In this document: in pieces, positions 17,064-26,436 of the stretch | Position numbering within the stretch: the first letter of the stretch is position 1 | Layout: the number at the start of each line of letters is the position of its first letter | Assembly (NCBI GenBank): GCA_964562175.1 | Contig: CAZLRV010000009.1 | Location: forward strand, 27,306-91,305 | Source: CAZCJU01 sp964562175 | Lineage (GTDB): Bacteria; Bacillota; Clostridia; Oscillospirales; CAG-272 | Direction of reading: 5' to 3' | DNA: 64,000 bases | The notes under the pieces: model-generated | Databases searched by the model: none | The model's input: only the letters and a program-made list of their open reading frames with translations | What the model was told of the DNA's origin: nothing | Program-made: the position numbers and the translations under genes

Positions 17064-19841
17064 ATGACAACGCAAATTTCCACGCCACTGCTTCCGCTCG
17101 GCAAGCAAAGCCTGTGGCAGAGGTTCAAAAATTCAAACAGAACATATCTCATCGTATGCTTTCTTCTTCCGCTTCTGATAAATTGGTTCATATTCATAAT
17201 ACGCGGCGTTTATCCTTTCGGCGATAAATCCGTTTTGGTGCTTGACCTGAACGGTCAATACGTTTACTATTTTGAGGCAATGCGCGACATACTGCAGGGC
17301 AAGGCAAGCGCATTTTATACGTGGTATCGTTCGCTCGGCGGTGAGTTTTCGGGCATTTACGCATATTATGTCGCATCTCCCTTTACGCTTCTTTCCGTGC
17401 TTTTCCCCGAGGACGGCATAACGGAATTTCTTTTGACCATGACACTGCTCAAGGTCGGCTCAATGGGTCTTTCCTTCGGCTGGTATCTGCATAACAGCCG
17501 CCCGTCAAAGCCCATATACATTATAATGTTCTCGACTATGTACGCCCTGACCTCCTACGCCGTCGTTCAGGCAAACAACACCATGTGGATAGACTCGCTG
17601 ATATATCTGCCGCTCATAGCGCTCGGTATAGAACGTATCTGCCATAACGGTAAGTTCCTGCTCTACACGATAACACTCGCCCTCTGCTTCATATCTAACT
17701 TCTACATCGGCTTTATGATGGCGATATTCTCAACACTGTATTTCTTCTATTACTATATTTCAAAATATCCGCTTAAGGACTTCACACGCTTCTTTTTCAC
17801 CTTTTACAAGTGGCTCATCTGCTCTGTCTGTGCGGCAATGATAGCGGCGATAATAATAATTCCCGCATATTTCTCGCTTCAATTCGGCAAAAACACGTTC
17901 TCGAACCCCTCATACGAATTCAAATCGAAATTCGATTATATAAACATTCTCACGCAGATGCTCCCCAACTCCTACGACACGGTACGTCCCGAGGGTCTGC
18001 CGTTCATCTACTGCGGTGTGCTTTCTCTGCTCATGCTCCCCGTCTACTTCGTGACAAAGCGCATAAAGGGCAGAGAGAAGATAATGAGCGGTATAATTCT
18101 CGCTCTTATGGTGTTCTCCTTTACCGCCTCAACGGTCGATCTGTTCTGGCACGGTATGCAGCGTCCGAATTGGCTCAATTACAGATACAGCTTTATGTTC
18201 TGCTTCCTCGTGCTTGTCTTTGCATATGAGGCGTTCCGCTTCCTTGACGGCAGTATGTTCCGCACGGTGCTTTCGTGCGGTGCGGTGCTTGGGCTTGCCG
18301 TCGTGATGATACAGACGATGGACTTCGACTTTATAGACGATATACTGTGCATCTGGTTCACCGTTATCATGATAGGCGTTCTGCTCCCTCTGCTCCGGGG
18401 CTTTTGCAAGAAAAATTACAGAGGTGCGGCGGGCGTGCTTTGCGCCGTCGTATGCCTTGAGCTGTTTTTGAACGGAATATACGACTCCCTCAAGCTTCAC
18501 GAGGACGTTTACTACTCCACCCGTCCCAGCTACGTCGATTTTATGGACCGCTGGTCTCCGCTCGTTAAAAAGGTTCAAAGCGAGGATATAAGCCTTTACC
18601 GTATGGAAAAGACGGTACACCGTAAGGTAAACGACAATATGGCACTGCAGATGAGAGGTATAACAAACTCCACCTCAACGCTCAACGCCTCGGTAATTCG
18701 CTTGCTCAACAAGCTCGGCTACGCATCGAAATCGCATTGGTCAAGATACGCCGGCGGCAATCCCGTATCGGATTCTCTGCTCGGTATAAAATATGTTTTG
18801 TCAAATAAAGAGGATCTCAGCAGTCAATACTCCCTCATGTACGACTACCCCGACGCGACAAGTGAAGACGGCGATATGCTCTACGCATACGAAAACCCGT
18901 ATTGTCTGCCAATTCTCTTCGGCGTTTCTCCCTCGCTTTCGGAGTGCGAGATACCCGACGAGGCTCCGGCACCCGAGGTACTGAACAGCGTAATTTCCGC
19001 AATGCTCGGCCGCACCGTAAACGTATTCAAGCCCGTTGACGGCATAACGACAAGCACAAACGGCTTGCGTGAGGCAAGCGCAAGCGGTCATAAGAAGTAC
19101 GCACTGCTTGAGGATGACGGCTCCGGCTACGTCGAATACGAATTTACGACGGAATACGAGGGCGATATATATGTTCACTTCCCGTCGAAATACCCCCGTG
19201 AGGTAACGATGTCCATTACCGGCGAGGACTCCTCGGCAAGATACTCGTACATGGGCAACGAAACGCACACGATAAAAAATATCGGCACGTTCAACAAGGG
19301 CGAGGCGGTAACCGTCAAGCTCGCACTTAAAGAAAAAGACCTGTATTTTTACAAAAATCAAAATTATTTCTTCTACTTTGACGAGGCGGCATTTGCCGAG
19401 GCGATAGAGGAGCTTCGCACAAGCAAGATATTTATCGACGATTTCTCCGATACGAGCATAAAAGGCACGATAAACGTCTCGGAGGGCGATGAGCTGATAT
19501 ATACCTCAATTCCCTACGACAAGGGCTGGACGGTCAAGGTGGACGGCAAAAAAGTAAAGCTTGAAAAATCACTCGATACGCTTCTATGCTTCACCGTTTC
19601 CGCAGGTGAGCATACGGTCGAGCTGTCATATATTCCGCAGGGCTTTTTAGTCGGTGCGGGTCTGTGCGTGATAGGTATATCCTCGCTCACCGTCTTTGCG
19701 GTGCTTGATCATAAGAAACGCAAGGTGCGCCGTGAGCATCTGCTCTCGCTCGTTCGCTCCGACGGCTCGGGCTATACCGAAACGGTCAAGCGTGTTATCG
19801 AGGAAGTACGCACGGGCAAGACCGATGAGGACGAAATATAA
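17064..19841 (+). CDS. yfhO: YfhO-family multipass glycosyltransferase
   Basis: 925 residues with about 12 or 13 transmembrane segments in the first 470 residues (a GT-C-like body), then a large extracytoplasmic part (about 480-860) and a final membrane helix (FLVGAGLCVIGISSLTVFAV). The signature text LVLDLNGQYVYYFEAMRDIL and FYTWYRSLGGEFSGIYAYYVASP is typical of YfhO. In Bacillus and Listeria, YfhO-type proteins transfer sugars from undecaprenyl-phosphate carriers onto teichoic acids outside the membrane; that role here is inferred from family. The next gene starts with no gap and encodes an SGNH hydrolase, hinting at modification of the same polymer. Ribosome binding site AAGGGTG. Confidence 0.9.
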   Translation: MTTQISTPLLPLGKQSLWQRFKNSNRTYLIVCFLLPLLINWFIFIIRGVYPFGDKSVLVLDLNGQYVYYFEAMRDILQGKASAFYTWYRSLGGEFSGIYAYYVASPFTLLSVLFPEDGITEFLLTMTLLKVGSMGLSFGWYLHNSRPSKPIYIIMFSTMYALTSYAVVQANNTMWIDSLIYLPLIALGIERICHNGKFLLYTITLALCFISNFYIGFMMAIFSTLYFFYYYISKYPLKDFTRFFFTFYKWLICSVCAAMIAAIIIIPAYFSLQFGKNTFSNPSYEFKSKFDYINILTQMLPNSYDTVRPEGLPFIYCGVLSLLMLPVYFVTKRIKGREKIMSGIILALMVFSFTASTVDLFWHGMQRPNWLNYRYSFMFCFLVLVFAYEAFRFLDGSMFRTVLSCGAVLGLAVVMIQTMDFDFIDDILCIWFTVIMIGVLLPLLRGFCKKNYRGAAGVLCAVVCLELFLNGIYDSLKLHEDVYYSTRPSYVDFMDRWSPLVKKVQSEDISLYRMEKTVHRKVNDNMALQMRGITNSTSTLNASVIRLLNKLGYASKSHWSRYAGGNPVSDSLLGIKYVLSNKEDLSSQYSLMYDYPDATSEDGDMLYAYENPYCLPILFGVSPSLSECEIPDEAPAPEVLNSVISAMLGRTVNVFKPVDGITTSTNGLREASASGHKKYALLEDDGSGYVEYEFTTEYEGDIYVHFPSKYPREVTMSITGEDSSARYSYMGNETHTIKNIGTFNKGEAVTVKLALKEKDLYFYKNQNYFFYFDEAAFAEAIEELRTSKIFIDDFSDTSIKGTINVSEGDELIYTSIPYDKGWTVKVDGKKVKLEKSLDTLLCFTVSAGEHTVELSYIPQGFLVGAGLCVIGISSLTVFAVLDHKKRKVRREHLLSLVRSDGSGYTETVKRVIEEVRTGKTDEDEI

Positions 19842-20438
19842 ATGAAGGTATCTCGTCTTGTTATATTCGGTGACAGCATATCCACCGTGAATTTCAGCGG
19901 AGGCGGCTACGAAAAGCTGCTTTGCGACTCGCTCGGCTGTACCGAGGTCGAAAACCATGCGACAAACGCCGCCGCCCTCACCCTCACCTATCCGTATTCG
20001 GCACTGCAAAGCATAAAGGATGCCCCCGGTGAGGCGGGTGTCGATGCGGTAATACTTTGGGCAGGCACAAACGATTGGTTCTACGGCGTACCGCTTGACG
20101 AGTTCAACGCCTCCCTTAAGCTCATCCCCGCACTTCTTGAAGAAAAATACCCTTATGCCGAATATATAATATGCACACCTATATGGCGTTTTTCGGAGAG
20201 AGAGGAAACGCAGACCCACTCCGTTGCCGACATCACGCCGAACAAGGCGGGGCTTACCCTCTCCGATTACAGATATGCCATACTCCACTCCGGACTTGAG
20301 CATATATGCGATATGAACGCATATCTCGGTGTCAATATGCAAAACAACACAACACTGCTCCGTGACGGTGTACACCCGACACGGTGCGGCTACGAGGCTA
20401 TATCACGCATTTTGTGCGAATATATAAAGAATTTATAA
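19842..20438 (+). CDS. SGNH/GDSL-family hydrolase
   Basis: 198 residues. Block I is VIFGDSIST (catalytic Ser about 12), block III is WAGTNDW (oxyanion Gly/Asn) and block V is LLRDGVHPT (Asp and His of the triad), so all catalytic positions are present. There is no signal peptide, so the enzyme should be cytoplasmic or released without one. Such enzymes deacylate or deacetylate esters, often on sugars. The ATG follows the yfhO stop directly (TAA-ATG) with GAGGA inside the yfhO tail, so the two are coupled. The substrate is unknown. Confidence 0.85.
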   Translation: MKVSRLVIFGDSISTVNFSGGGYEKLLCDSLGCTEVENHATNAAALTLTYPYSALQSIKDAPGEAGVDAVILWAGTNDWFYGVPLDEFNASLKLIPALLEEKYPYAEYIICTPIWRFSEREETQTHSVADITPNKAGLTLSDYRYAILHSGLEHICDMNAYLGVNMQNNTTLLRDGVHPTRCGYEAISRILCEYIKNL

Positions 20439-20456
20439 TAAAAGAGGTAATAAAAA

Positions 20457-21524
20457 ATGCTTAACATCAAAAAAGAAAGAACGACAACGCCCAAGCAAAG
20501 ACCCGATTACGATAATCTGGGCTTCGGCAGATATTTCACCGACCATATGTTTCTTATGAATTATACAGAGGGTCAAGGCTGGCACGATGCGAGGATAGTT
20601 CCCTACGCTCCCATAGCACTCGATCCCTCCGCCATGGTCTTCCACTACGCACAGGAAATGTTCGAGGGTATGAAGGCTTATCTCACCCCCGACGGCGAGG
20701 TACAGCTTTTCCGTCCGATGAAGAACATAGAGCGTATGAGAAACACAAACGACCGTCTGTGCATTCCGCAGATACCCGACGAGGACGTACTGCAGGCAAT
20801 AAAAGAAACGGTGCTTTTCGATAAGGATTGGATACCGAAAAAAGTCGGCACGAGCCTTTACATCAGACCGTTTATAATAGCGACAGACCCCCAGCTCGGC
20901 GTACATCCCTCACACACATATATCTTCTGCATAATCCTCTCCCCCGTTGCGGCATACTATGCGGAGGGAATAAATCCCGTTAAGATATTCATCGAGCGTG
21001 AATATGTAAGAGCGGTTAAGGGCGGCACGGGCTTTGCAAAGGTCGGCGGTAACTACGCATCGAGCCTTAAGGGACAGGAAAAAGCCGCTCGTCTCGGCTA
21101 CTCTCAGGTGCTTTGGCTCGACGGTGTTGAGAGAAAATATATAGACGAGGTCGGAGCGATGAACGTGTTCTTCGTTCTCGGCGATGAGGTAGTGACCCCC
21201 GCACTTACCGAGGGCAACATACTCCCCGGCGTAACGAGAGCATCGTGCATCGAGCTTCTGCGCAGTAAGGGCTATAAGGTATCCGAGCGTAAGGTATCCG
21301 TCGATGAGCTTTACGAGGCATACGACAAGGGCGAGCTTAAGGAGGCATTCGGTACGGGAACCGCCGCGGTAATATCTCCCATAGGCACGCTTGACGACGA
21401 AAACAAGAAGGCACTTATAAACGATGGCAAGATAGGCGAGATATCGCAAATGCTGTACGACACGCTGACAGGCATTCAGTGGGGAACGCTTCCCGATCCC
21501 TTCGGCTGGACAATGAAGATATAA
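20457..21524 (+). CDS. ilvE: Branched-chain amino acid aminotransferase
   Basis: 355 residues, the long (type I BCAT) form. It moves the amino group between leucine, isoleucine or valine and 2-oxoglutarate with PLP. Signatures: FEGMKAYLTPDG, the PLP lysine in FAKVGGNYASSLKGQEKA (about residue 198), LWLDGVERKYIDEVGAMNVFF, and TEGNILPGVTRAS. Ribosome binding site AAGAGGT. It sits between a hydrolase and rbfA, an unusual place for an amino-acid gene, so expression is probably constitutive with the operon; no leader or T-box is seen in the 18-base gap. Confidence 0.96.
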   Translation: MLNIKKERTTTPKQRPDYDNLGFGRYFTDHMFLMNYTEGQGWHDARIVPYAPIALDPSAMVFHYAQEMFEGMKAYLTPDGEVQLFRPMKNIERMRNTNDRLCIPQIPDEDVLQAIKETVLFDKDWIPKKVGTSLYIRPFIIATDPQLGVHPSHTYIFCIILSPVAAYYAEGINPVKIFIEREYVRAVKGGTGFAKVGGNYASSLKGQEKAARLGYSQVLWLDGVERKYIDEVGAMNVFFVLGDEVVTPALTEGNILPGVTRASCIELLRSKGYKVSERKVSVDELYEAYDKGELKEAFGTGTAAVISPIGTLDDENKKALINDGKIGEISQMLYDTLTGIQWGTLPDPFGWTMKI

Positions 21525-21535
21525 TATAGGATAAT

Positions 21536-21901
21536 ATGTATAAAAAACAGAGGATAAACGAAGAGGTCTTAAGAGAGCTTACACGCATAGTACGCACGGT
21601 AAAGGACCCCAGAGTCGGAAATTATCTCACCTCGATAACGGGCTGTGAGGTAAGCGCCGATCTGAAATACGCCAAGGTGTACTATACGTTTCTCTCAAAG
21701 CCCGATACGGAAACGAGCGACGAGGCAAGAGCCAACATAAAGAAAGGACTTGTATCGGCTCACGGCTATATAAGGCATGAGCTTGCCGTTTCCCTGAATA
21801 TGCGACAGACCCCCTCACTCACGTTCATTCCGGACAAGAGTGCGGAATACGGTGCGGGCATATCGAAAATTCTCAAGGAAATAAACGAGGAAAAGTCGTG
21901 A
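21536..21901 (+). CDS. rbfA: 30S ribosome-binding factor A
   Basis: 121 residues, single KH-like domain. RbfA binds immature 30S subunits and helps 16S rRNA 5'-end maturation, especially in the cold. It starts MYKKQRINEEVLRELTRIVR with the characteristic DPRVGNYLTSITGCEVSADLKYAKVYYTF and ends near LTFIPDKSAEYGAGISKIL. ATAGGATA lies just upstream as a weak ribosome binding site. Its stop overlaps the nrnA ATG (TGATG). The usual neighbours nusA-infB-truB are not here, but the rbfA-nrnA pair is a standard Firmicute arrangement. Confidence 0.95.
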   Translation: MYKKQRINEEVLRELTRIVRTVKDPRVGNYLTSITGCEVSADLKYAKVYYTFLSKPDTETSDEARANIKKGLVSAHGYIRHELAVSLNMRQTPSLTFIPDKSAEYGAGISKILKEINEEKS

Positions 21902-22887
21902 TGAGCAGATCACTCACTATCCCCGAGCTTTGCGGAAAGCTGACCGAATACGGCAGCTTTCTGCTGTTTACGCATTCACGCCCCGACGGCGATACGCTCG
22001 GTTCGGCACTTGCCTTAAAACGCCTTATCGAGGGCATGGGACGCACTGCCGAGGTCGTATGTGCGGACAGAATACCTCAGCGGCTCGCCTTTCTTACCGG
22101 GCAGGACGATTTCGGTATAGAGCGGCTTTCGGGTACGTTGCCGAAATGCTTTATCAGCGTTGACGTTGCCGACTTTGAGCTGCTCGGTCGCTATAAAAGC
22201 TACGGGGGTAAGATAGACATAGCCATAGACCACCACGCTTGCCGCATCGAGGGCAACTGCTTTACGTATGTTGACGATACGGCATCGGCGTGCGGTGAAA
22301 TAATATTCGAGATAGGCAAGGAGCTTGAGGAGATGGGACTTTCCGAAATAGACCGCGAATGTGCGGAATATCTTTACTGTGCCATATCCTCCGACACGGG
22401 CGGCTTTGCGTACTCAAACGTAACTCCGAGAACACACCGTATCGTCGCACAGCTGCTTGAATACGATATAGACCACGCAACGCTTGCCGAACAGATCCAC
22501 CTTTTCACCACCCGTCCGCAGCTTGAGATGCAAGCGGAGATAATAGACGAAATGCGGTTTTATTCGTTCGAGCGTATAGCCGCCGTTTATATGACGGATG
22601 AAATGCGAACGGCTTACGGCGTAAAAAGCGGTGAGGACGGTGACATAGTAAATCTGCCGAGAGGCATTCCGACAGTGGAGATATGCTTTTCCGTCAAGGA
22701 GAGCATACCGGGCGAGTACAGAGTTTCGCTCCGCTCAAAGCACGTCGATATATCGCAGGTGGCAAAACAGTTCGGCGGCGGCGGTCATATCCACGCCGCA
22801 GGCTGTAGTGTAAAGGCGGATGATGTCGAGGACTGCCTTAATATGATAGCCTCGCGTTGCACGGAGGTGCTGGAGCATGATATGTGA
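21901..22887 (+). CDS. nrnA: DHH/DHHA1 phosphoesterase (oligoribonuclease/pAp phosphatase NrnA)
   Basis: 328 residues. NrnA degrades 2-5-mer RNA left over from RNase action and dephosphorylates 3'-phosphoadenosine 5'-phosphate. The DHH domain shows THSRPDGDTLGSALAL, SVDVAD, and the DHH triad in IAIDHHACRIEGN; manganese ligands are in AISSDTGGFAYSN. The DHHA1 domain has the GGGGHIHAAGC signature (about 296-306). A GTG lies one codon upstream (21898); the ATG is preferred and overlaps the rbfA stop by one base. Confidence 0.92.
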   Translation: MSRSLTIPELCGKLTEYGSFLLFTHSRPDGDTLGSALALKRLIEGMGRTAEVVCADRIPQRLAFLTGQDDFGIERLSGTLPKCFISVDVADFELLGRYKSYGGKIDIAIDHHACRIEGNCFTYVDDTASACGEIIFEIGKELEEMGLSEIDRECAEYLYCAISSDTGGFAYSNVTPRTHRIVAQLLEYDIDHATLAEQIHLFTTRPQLEMQAEIIDEMRFYSFERIAAVYMTDEMRTAYGVKSGEDGDIVNLPRGIPTVEICFSVKESIPGEYRVSLRSKHVDISQVAKQFGGGGHIHAAGCSVKADDVEDCLNMIASRCTEVLEHDM

Positions 22888-24742
22888 AACGGAACGCACA
22901 CAGACAGCGGTGATCGGCGCAGGTCACGCCGGTATTGAGGCAGCTCTTGCCTCGGCAAGGCTCGGCATCGATACGATACTGTTTACGATGAACCTCGATT
23001 CCGTAGGCAATATGCCGTGCAACCCGTCGATAGGCGGCACGGGCAAGGGTCATCTTGTGTTTGAGATCGATGCGCTCGGCGGTCAAATGGGACGCAGTGC
23101 CGATATGGTAACGCTTCAAAACAGAATGCTCAACCTCGGCAAGGGTCCGGCTGTGCATTCAAAGCGTGTGCAAGCCGACCGTGCAAAATATCATATCATC
23201 ATGAAGCACATTTTGGAAACAACACCGCACCTGCGGCTCTATCAAGCCGAGGTCACCGACATTATAATAGAGGACGGGCGTGTTTGCGGCGTTATGACCT
23301 CGCTCGGTCTGAGTTTCGGCTGTGATTGTGCGATAATATGCACCGGTACGTATCTGCAGAGCCGTGTAATAGTCGGCGATGTCGCATATCCGTCGGGTCC
23401 GGACGGCTTTTTGCCCGCCGGCAGTCTTACCGCCTCGCTTGAGCGTGCCGGTATCAAAATGATGAGGTTTAAGACGGGTACGCCCGTGCGTGTGCTTAAG
23501 TCGAGCGTCGATCTTGATAAGCTTGAAATACAGTACGCCGATTGCACACTGCCCTTTTCCTCGCTCACCGACAAGGCGGAGCTTGCCGCACGTCCCTCCG
23601 TGCCGTGCCATGTAGCCTATACAAACGAGAAAACTCATAAGATAATACGCGATAATCTTCACCGCTCGCCGCTGTATTCGGGCATGATAAAGGGTGTGGG
23701 TCCGAGATATTGTCCGAGTATTGAGGATAAAATAGTAAGATTTGCCGATAAAGAGCGTCATCAGCTTTTCGTTGAGCCTGTCGGAGAGGACACGGAGGAG
23801 CTTTATTTGCAGGGCTTTTCCTCGTCTCTGCCGGCAGATGTTCAGCTTGAAATGCTTCATTCGCTCGTCGGCTTCGAGAATGCTCTCGTAATGCGCCACG
23901 CCTACGCCATAGAATACGATTGCATAGACCCCACTCAGCTCAACGCCACACTTGAATTCAAAAGCATATCCGGACTTTACGGTGCCGGTCAGTTCAACGG
24001 CACCTCGGGCTACGAGGAAGCGGCGGCTCAGGGTCTTGTTGCGGGTATAAACGCCGCACTTAAGCTTAAAGGGCAAGAGCCCATGGTGCTTCTGCGGCAG
24101 GAGTCGTATATCGGCACACTGATAGACGACCTTGTAACGAAGGGCACGAACGAGCCTTACCGTATAATGACCTCACGCTGTGAATACCGTCTGCTTCTGC
24201 GTCAGGATAACGCCGACGAACGACTGACGCCGACGGGCTACAGAGTCGGACTTATAGACGAGGCACGCTACGAGCGTTTTCTCGCAAAGCAAAAGCGGAT
24301 AAACGACGAGATAGAGCGTGCGAAAAGAACGGTAATACGTCCGAGCGATGCGCTTTATGAGCTTATCGGCACGCCCGATACGCCGAGCCGCTCTTACCAT
24401 TTGGACGAGCTGCTTCGTCGCCCGCAGGTAACATACGACAATATAGCCCCCCTTGACACGACAAGGACGGAGAATGACGAGGATATACTGTTTTGCGCCG
24501 GCGTAAAGATAAAATACGCAGGCTATATAGAAAAGCAAAAGGCTCAGGTCGAGCGGACAAAAAAGCTTGAAAAAACTCGCTTGCCCGACGATATCGACTA
24601 CGAGCAGATAAAAGGACTCAGACTCGAGGCGGTGCAAAAGCTGATAAAGCAAAGACCTCAAACGATAGGTCAGGCATCGAGAATAAGCGGAGTTTCCCCG
24701 GCGGATATATCCGTGTTGCTCATCTATCTTTCAAGTAAATAA
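22877..24742 (+). CDS. mnmG: tRNA uridine-5-carboxymethylaminomethyl synthesis enzyme MnmG
   Basis: 621 residues, full length. With MnmE, this FAD enzyme builds the cmnm5 group on U34 of several tRNAs. Motifs: AVIGAGHAGIEAALASARLG (FAD-binding), NPSIGGTGKGHLVFEIDALGG, TGTYLQ, RFKTGTPVRV, YCPSIEDKIVRF, and GQFNGTSGYEEAAAQGLVAG; the C-terminal helical domain ends near GQASRISGVSPADISVLLIYL. It overlaps nrnA by 11 bases. In many Firmicutes mnmG sits beside mnmE-rnpA-rpmH next to dnaA; here it is 20 kb from dnaA and mnmE is absent from the window. Confidence 0.97.
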   Translation: MICETERTQTAVIGAGHAGIEAALASARLGIDTILFTMNLDSVGNMPCNPSIGGTGKGHLVFEIDALGGQMGRSADMVTLQNRMLNLGKGPAVHSKRVQADRAKYHIIMKHILETTPHLRLYQAEVTDIIIEDGRVCGVMTSLGLSFGCDCAIICTGTYLQSRVIVGDVAYPSGPDGFLPAGSLTASLERAGIKMMRFKTGTPVRVLKSSVDLDKLEIQYADCTLPFSSLTDKAELAARPSVPCHVAYTNEKTHKIIRDNLHRSPLYSGMIKGVGPRYCPSIEDKIVRFADKERHQLFVEPVGEDTEELYLQGFSSSLPADVQLEMLHSLVGFENALVMRHAYAIEYDCIDPTQLNATLEFKSISGLYGAGQFNGTSGYEEAAAQGLVAGINAALKLKGQEPMVLLRQESYIGTLIDDLVTKGTNEPYRIMTSRCEYRLLLRQDNADERLTPTGYRVGLIDEARYERFLAKQKRINDEIERAKRTVIRPSDALYELIGTPDTPSRSYHLDELLRRPQVTYDNIAPLDTTRTENDEDILFCAGVKIKYAGYIEKQKAQVERTKKLEKTRLPDDIDYEQIKGLRLEAVQKLIKQRPQTIGQASRISGVSPADISVLLIYLSSK

Positions 24743-24751
24743 ATTTGATAT

Positions 24752-24800
24752 GCCCCCGCAGTGCGACAATTTTTTCGCACTGCGGGGGCTATACTTTTTT
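24752..24800 (+). terminator. Terminator after mnmG
   Basis: A 15-bp GC-rich stem, GCCCCCGCAGTGCGA (24752-24766) with TCGCACTGCGGGGGC (24775-24789), followed after four bases by a run of six T. It separates the operon from spoIIGA. Confidence 0.88.
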
Positions 24801-24825
24801 CAGATAGATATAAAGAGGTGATACG

Positions 24826-25629
24826 TTGGTCGTATACGGTGATATTCTTTTTATAATAAATTTTTCCATGGATGCACTCATATTGCTCGGCGTGGGACGG
24901 CTTCTCGGTCTTAAAACACGCCTGCGGTATATCGTGCTTGCCGCCGCAGTCGGCGGCGCTTATTCGGTGCTTGCCCTGCTGATAAAAAGAGGCTGGGTGA
25001 ATATTCTTTGCACCGTTGCATTTGCACATCCGCTATGCTTTATCGCATATCCGAGGCAAGGGGTGAGAGCTTACCTCAAAACCGTTTTGCTGTTCTGCGC
25101 CTCCTCCATGCTCTTGGGTGCCTGTGTCGGCGTTTGCTGTTCTTTTATAGATTCCATACTGTCCCCCGTCCCCGCCGACAATATCACGCAAATACCGTTG
25201 CCTGTATTTTTATTCATTTGTCTGCTCTGCCTCTCCTTGGCGTACATAACGGGAAAAATATTTCACTCCGCTCACTCCGGCGAGCGTGCGGAGGTGATCA
25301 TCGAGGCATCGGGCGGCAGAGTCGAGCTGATAATGCTATACGATTCGGGCAATACCCTGCGTGAGCCGCTCAGCTCACTTCCGGTAATAGTCGTAAACGA
25401 AAGCAAGCTAAGCCCCGTTTTACCGAAAAACGACGGCTCAAGCCCACCGAATTTGCGTTTGATACCGACAAAAACGGCAACGGGCGAGGAGCTGTTGCTC
25501 GGATTTCTGCCCGATGCGGTCTATATCCGCAAAGGCAGTAAGCTTCAAAAAGTGTCCTGCATCGTCGGCGTTTGCCGCAAAAACACGTTTACCGATATCG
25601 ACGGCGTTTTGCCGTGCTGTTTTGAATAA
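24826..25629 (+). CDS. spoIIGA: Sporulation sigma-E factor-processing peptidase SpoIIGA
   Basis: 267 residues. SpoIIGA is a mother-cell septal-membrane aspartic protease that cuts the pro-sequence from sigma-E. The N-terminal half has about five membrane segments; the C-terminal protease part carries LMLYDSGNTLREP (about residues 176-188), where D-S-G-N is the active-site motif. The start codon is TTG (24826), supported by AGAGGTGA four bases upstream and by the family-like opening MVVYGDILFIINFSMDALIL. sigE follows after 13 bases. No clear sigma-A promoter lies between the mnmG terminator and the start. Confidence 0.9.
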   Translation: MVVYGDILFIINFSMDALILLGVGRLLGLKTRLRYIVLAAAVGGAYSVLALLIKRGWVNILCTVAFAHPLCFIAYPRQGVRAYLKTVLLFCASSMLLGACVGVCCSFIDSILSPVPADNITQIPLPVFLFICLLCLSLAYITGKIFHSAHSGERAEVIIEASGGRVELIMLYDSGNTLREPLSSLPVIVVNESKLSPVLPKNDGSSPPNLRLIPTKTATGEELLLGFLPDAVYIRKGSKLQKVSCIVGVCRKNTFTDIDGVLPCCFE

Positions 25630-25642
25630 GGAGAAAAAACAG

Positions 25643-26350
25643 ATGACCGTTGCAAAATTTTTAAGCAAGCTATTCGGAAAATTATTCGGTAATAAAGAAT
25701 TATTTTACATAGGCTCGTCCGTTTCGCTCCCTCCGCCGCTGTCGGAGGAGGAAGAGGCGGAGCTGCTTGAAAAAATCAAGGATGAGCCGGAGCTTCGCAC
25801 CGTGCTTGCCGAGCGTAATCTCCGACTCGTCGTATACATAGCGAAAAAATTCGAAAACACGGGCATTGAGCTTGAAGACCTCATATCCATCGGCACCATA
25901 GGTCTGATAAAGGCATCAAAGACCTACGATGCGGACAAAAGCATAAAGCCCGCAACGTACGCATCACGCTGTATCGAAAACGAAATACTCATGTATATCC
26001 GAAAAAACAACCGTCTTCGCTCCGAGGTCTCGCTCGATGAGCCGCTTCACGTTGACCGTGACGGAAACGAGCTTTTGCTTGCCGACATAATAACGGTCGA
26101 CGGCGAGGAGGTAAGCAAAAACATAGAGATGGACGAGGAGCGGGCAATGATACGCCGTCTTGTCAGTCGTCTTGATAAGCGACAGCGTGAGATAATCGAG
26201 CTTCGCTTCGGTCTGGGAGGCGAGCCGGAGCTGACGCAAAAGCAGACAGCGGAGCGGCTCGGAATATCGCAATCTTATATTTCTCGCCTTGAAAAAAAGA
26301 TAATCGCTTCATTGCGTGAGCAAATATTGAACGGTCAAATGAAAGTTTGA
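25643..26350 (+). CDS. sigE: RNA polymerase sporulation sigma factor sigma-E (pro-form)
   Basis: 235 residues. The start at 25643 has AAGGAG (25628-25633); the frame is open further upstream, but that part overlaps spoIIGA. The membrane-targeting pro-sequence is seen (MTVAKFLSKLFGKLFGNKEL) up to the cleavage region FYIGSSVSLPPPLS. Region 2 includes LRLVVYIAKKFENTGIELED and SIGTIGLIKASKTYD. Region 4 ends with a helix-turn-helix (TAERLGISQSYISRLEKKII). Sigma-E drives early mother-cell transcription. sigG, which often follows sigE, is not present here. Confidence 0.96.
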   Translation: MTVAKFLSKLFGKLFGNKELFYIGSSVSLPPPLSEEEEAELLEKIKDEPELRTVLAERNLRLVVYIAKKFENTGIELEDLISIGTIGLIKASKTYDADKSIKPATYASRCIENEILMYIRKNNRLRSEVSLDEPLHVDRDGNELLLADIITVDGEEVSKNIEMDEERAMIRRLVSRLDKRQREIIELRFGLGGEPELTQKQTAERLGISQSYISRLEKKIIASLREQILNGQMKV

Positions 26351-26373
26351 TTTAAATTTACATATTCTTAATA

Positions 26374-26402
26374 TTGCCGACTACTGTATATTATATTATA
26401 AA
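26374..26402 (+). promoter_or_regulatory. Candidate promoter of the TIM-barrel gene
   Basis: TTGCCG (26374-26379), 17 bases, TATAAA (26397-26402), 35 bases before the ATG and outside sigE. Confidence 0.5.
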
Positions 26403-26436
26403 TTATGTGTGCAATATATACTTTTGGGAGGTCAGA

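Noticed and set aside
24758..24770. Spo0A box (TTGTCGAA-like) ahead of spoIIGA
   Set aside because: TTGTCGCA on the minus strand is a one-mismatch match but lies inside the terminator hairpin loop region; chance is likely.
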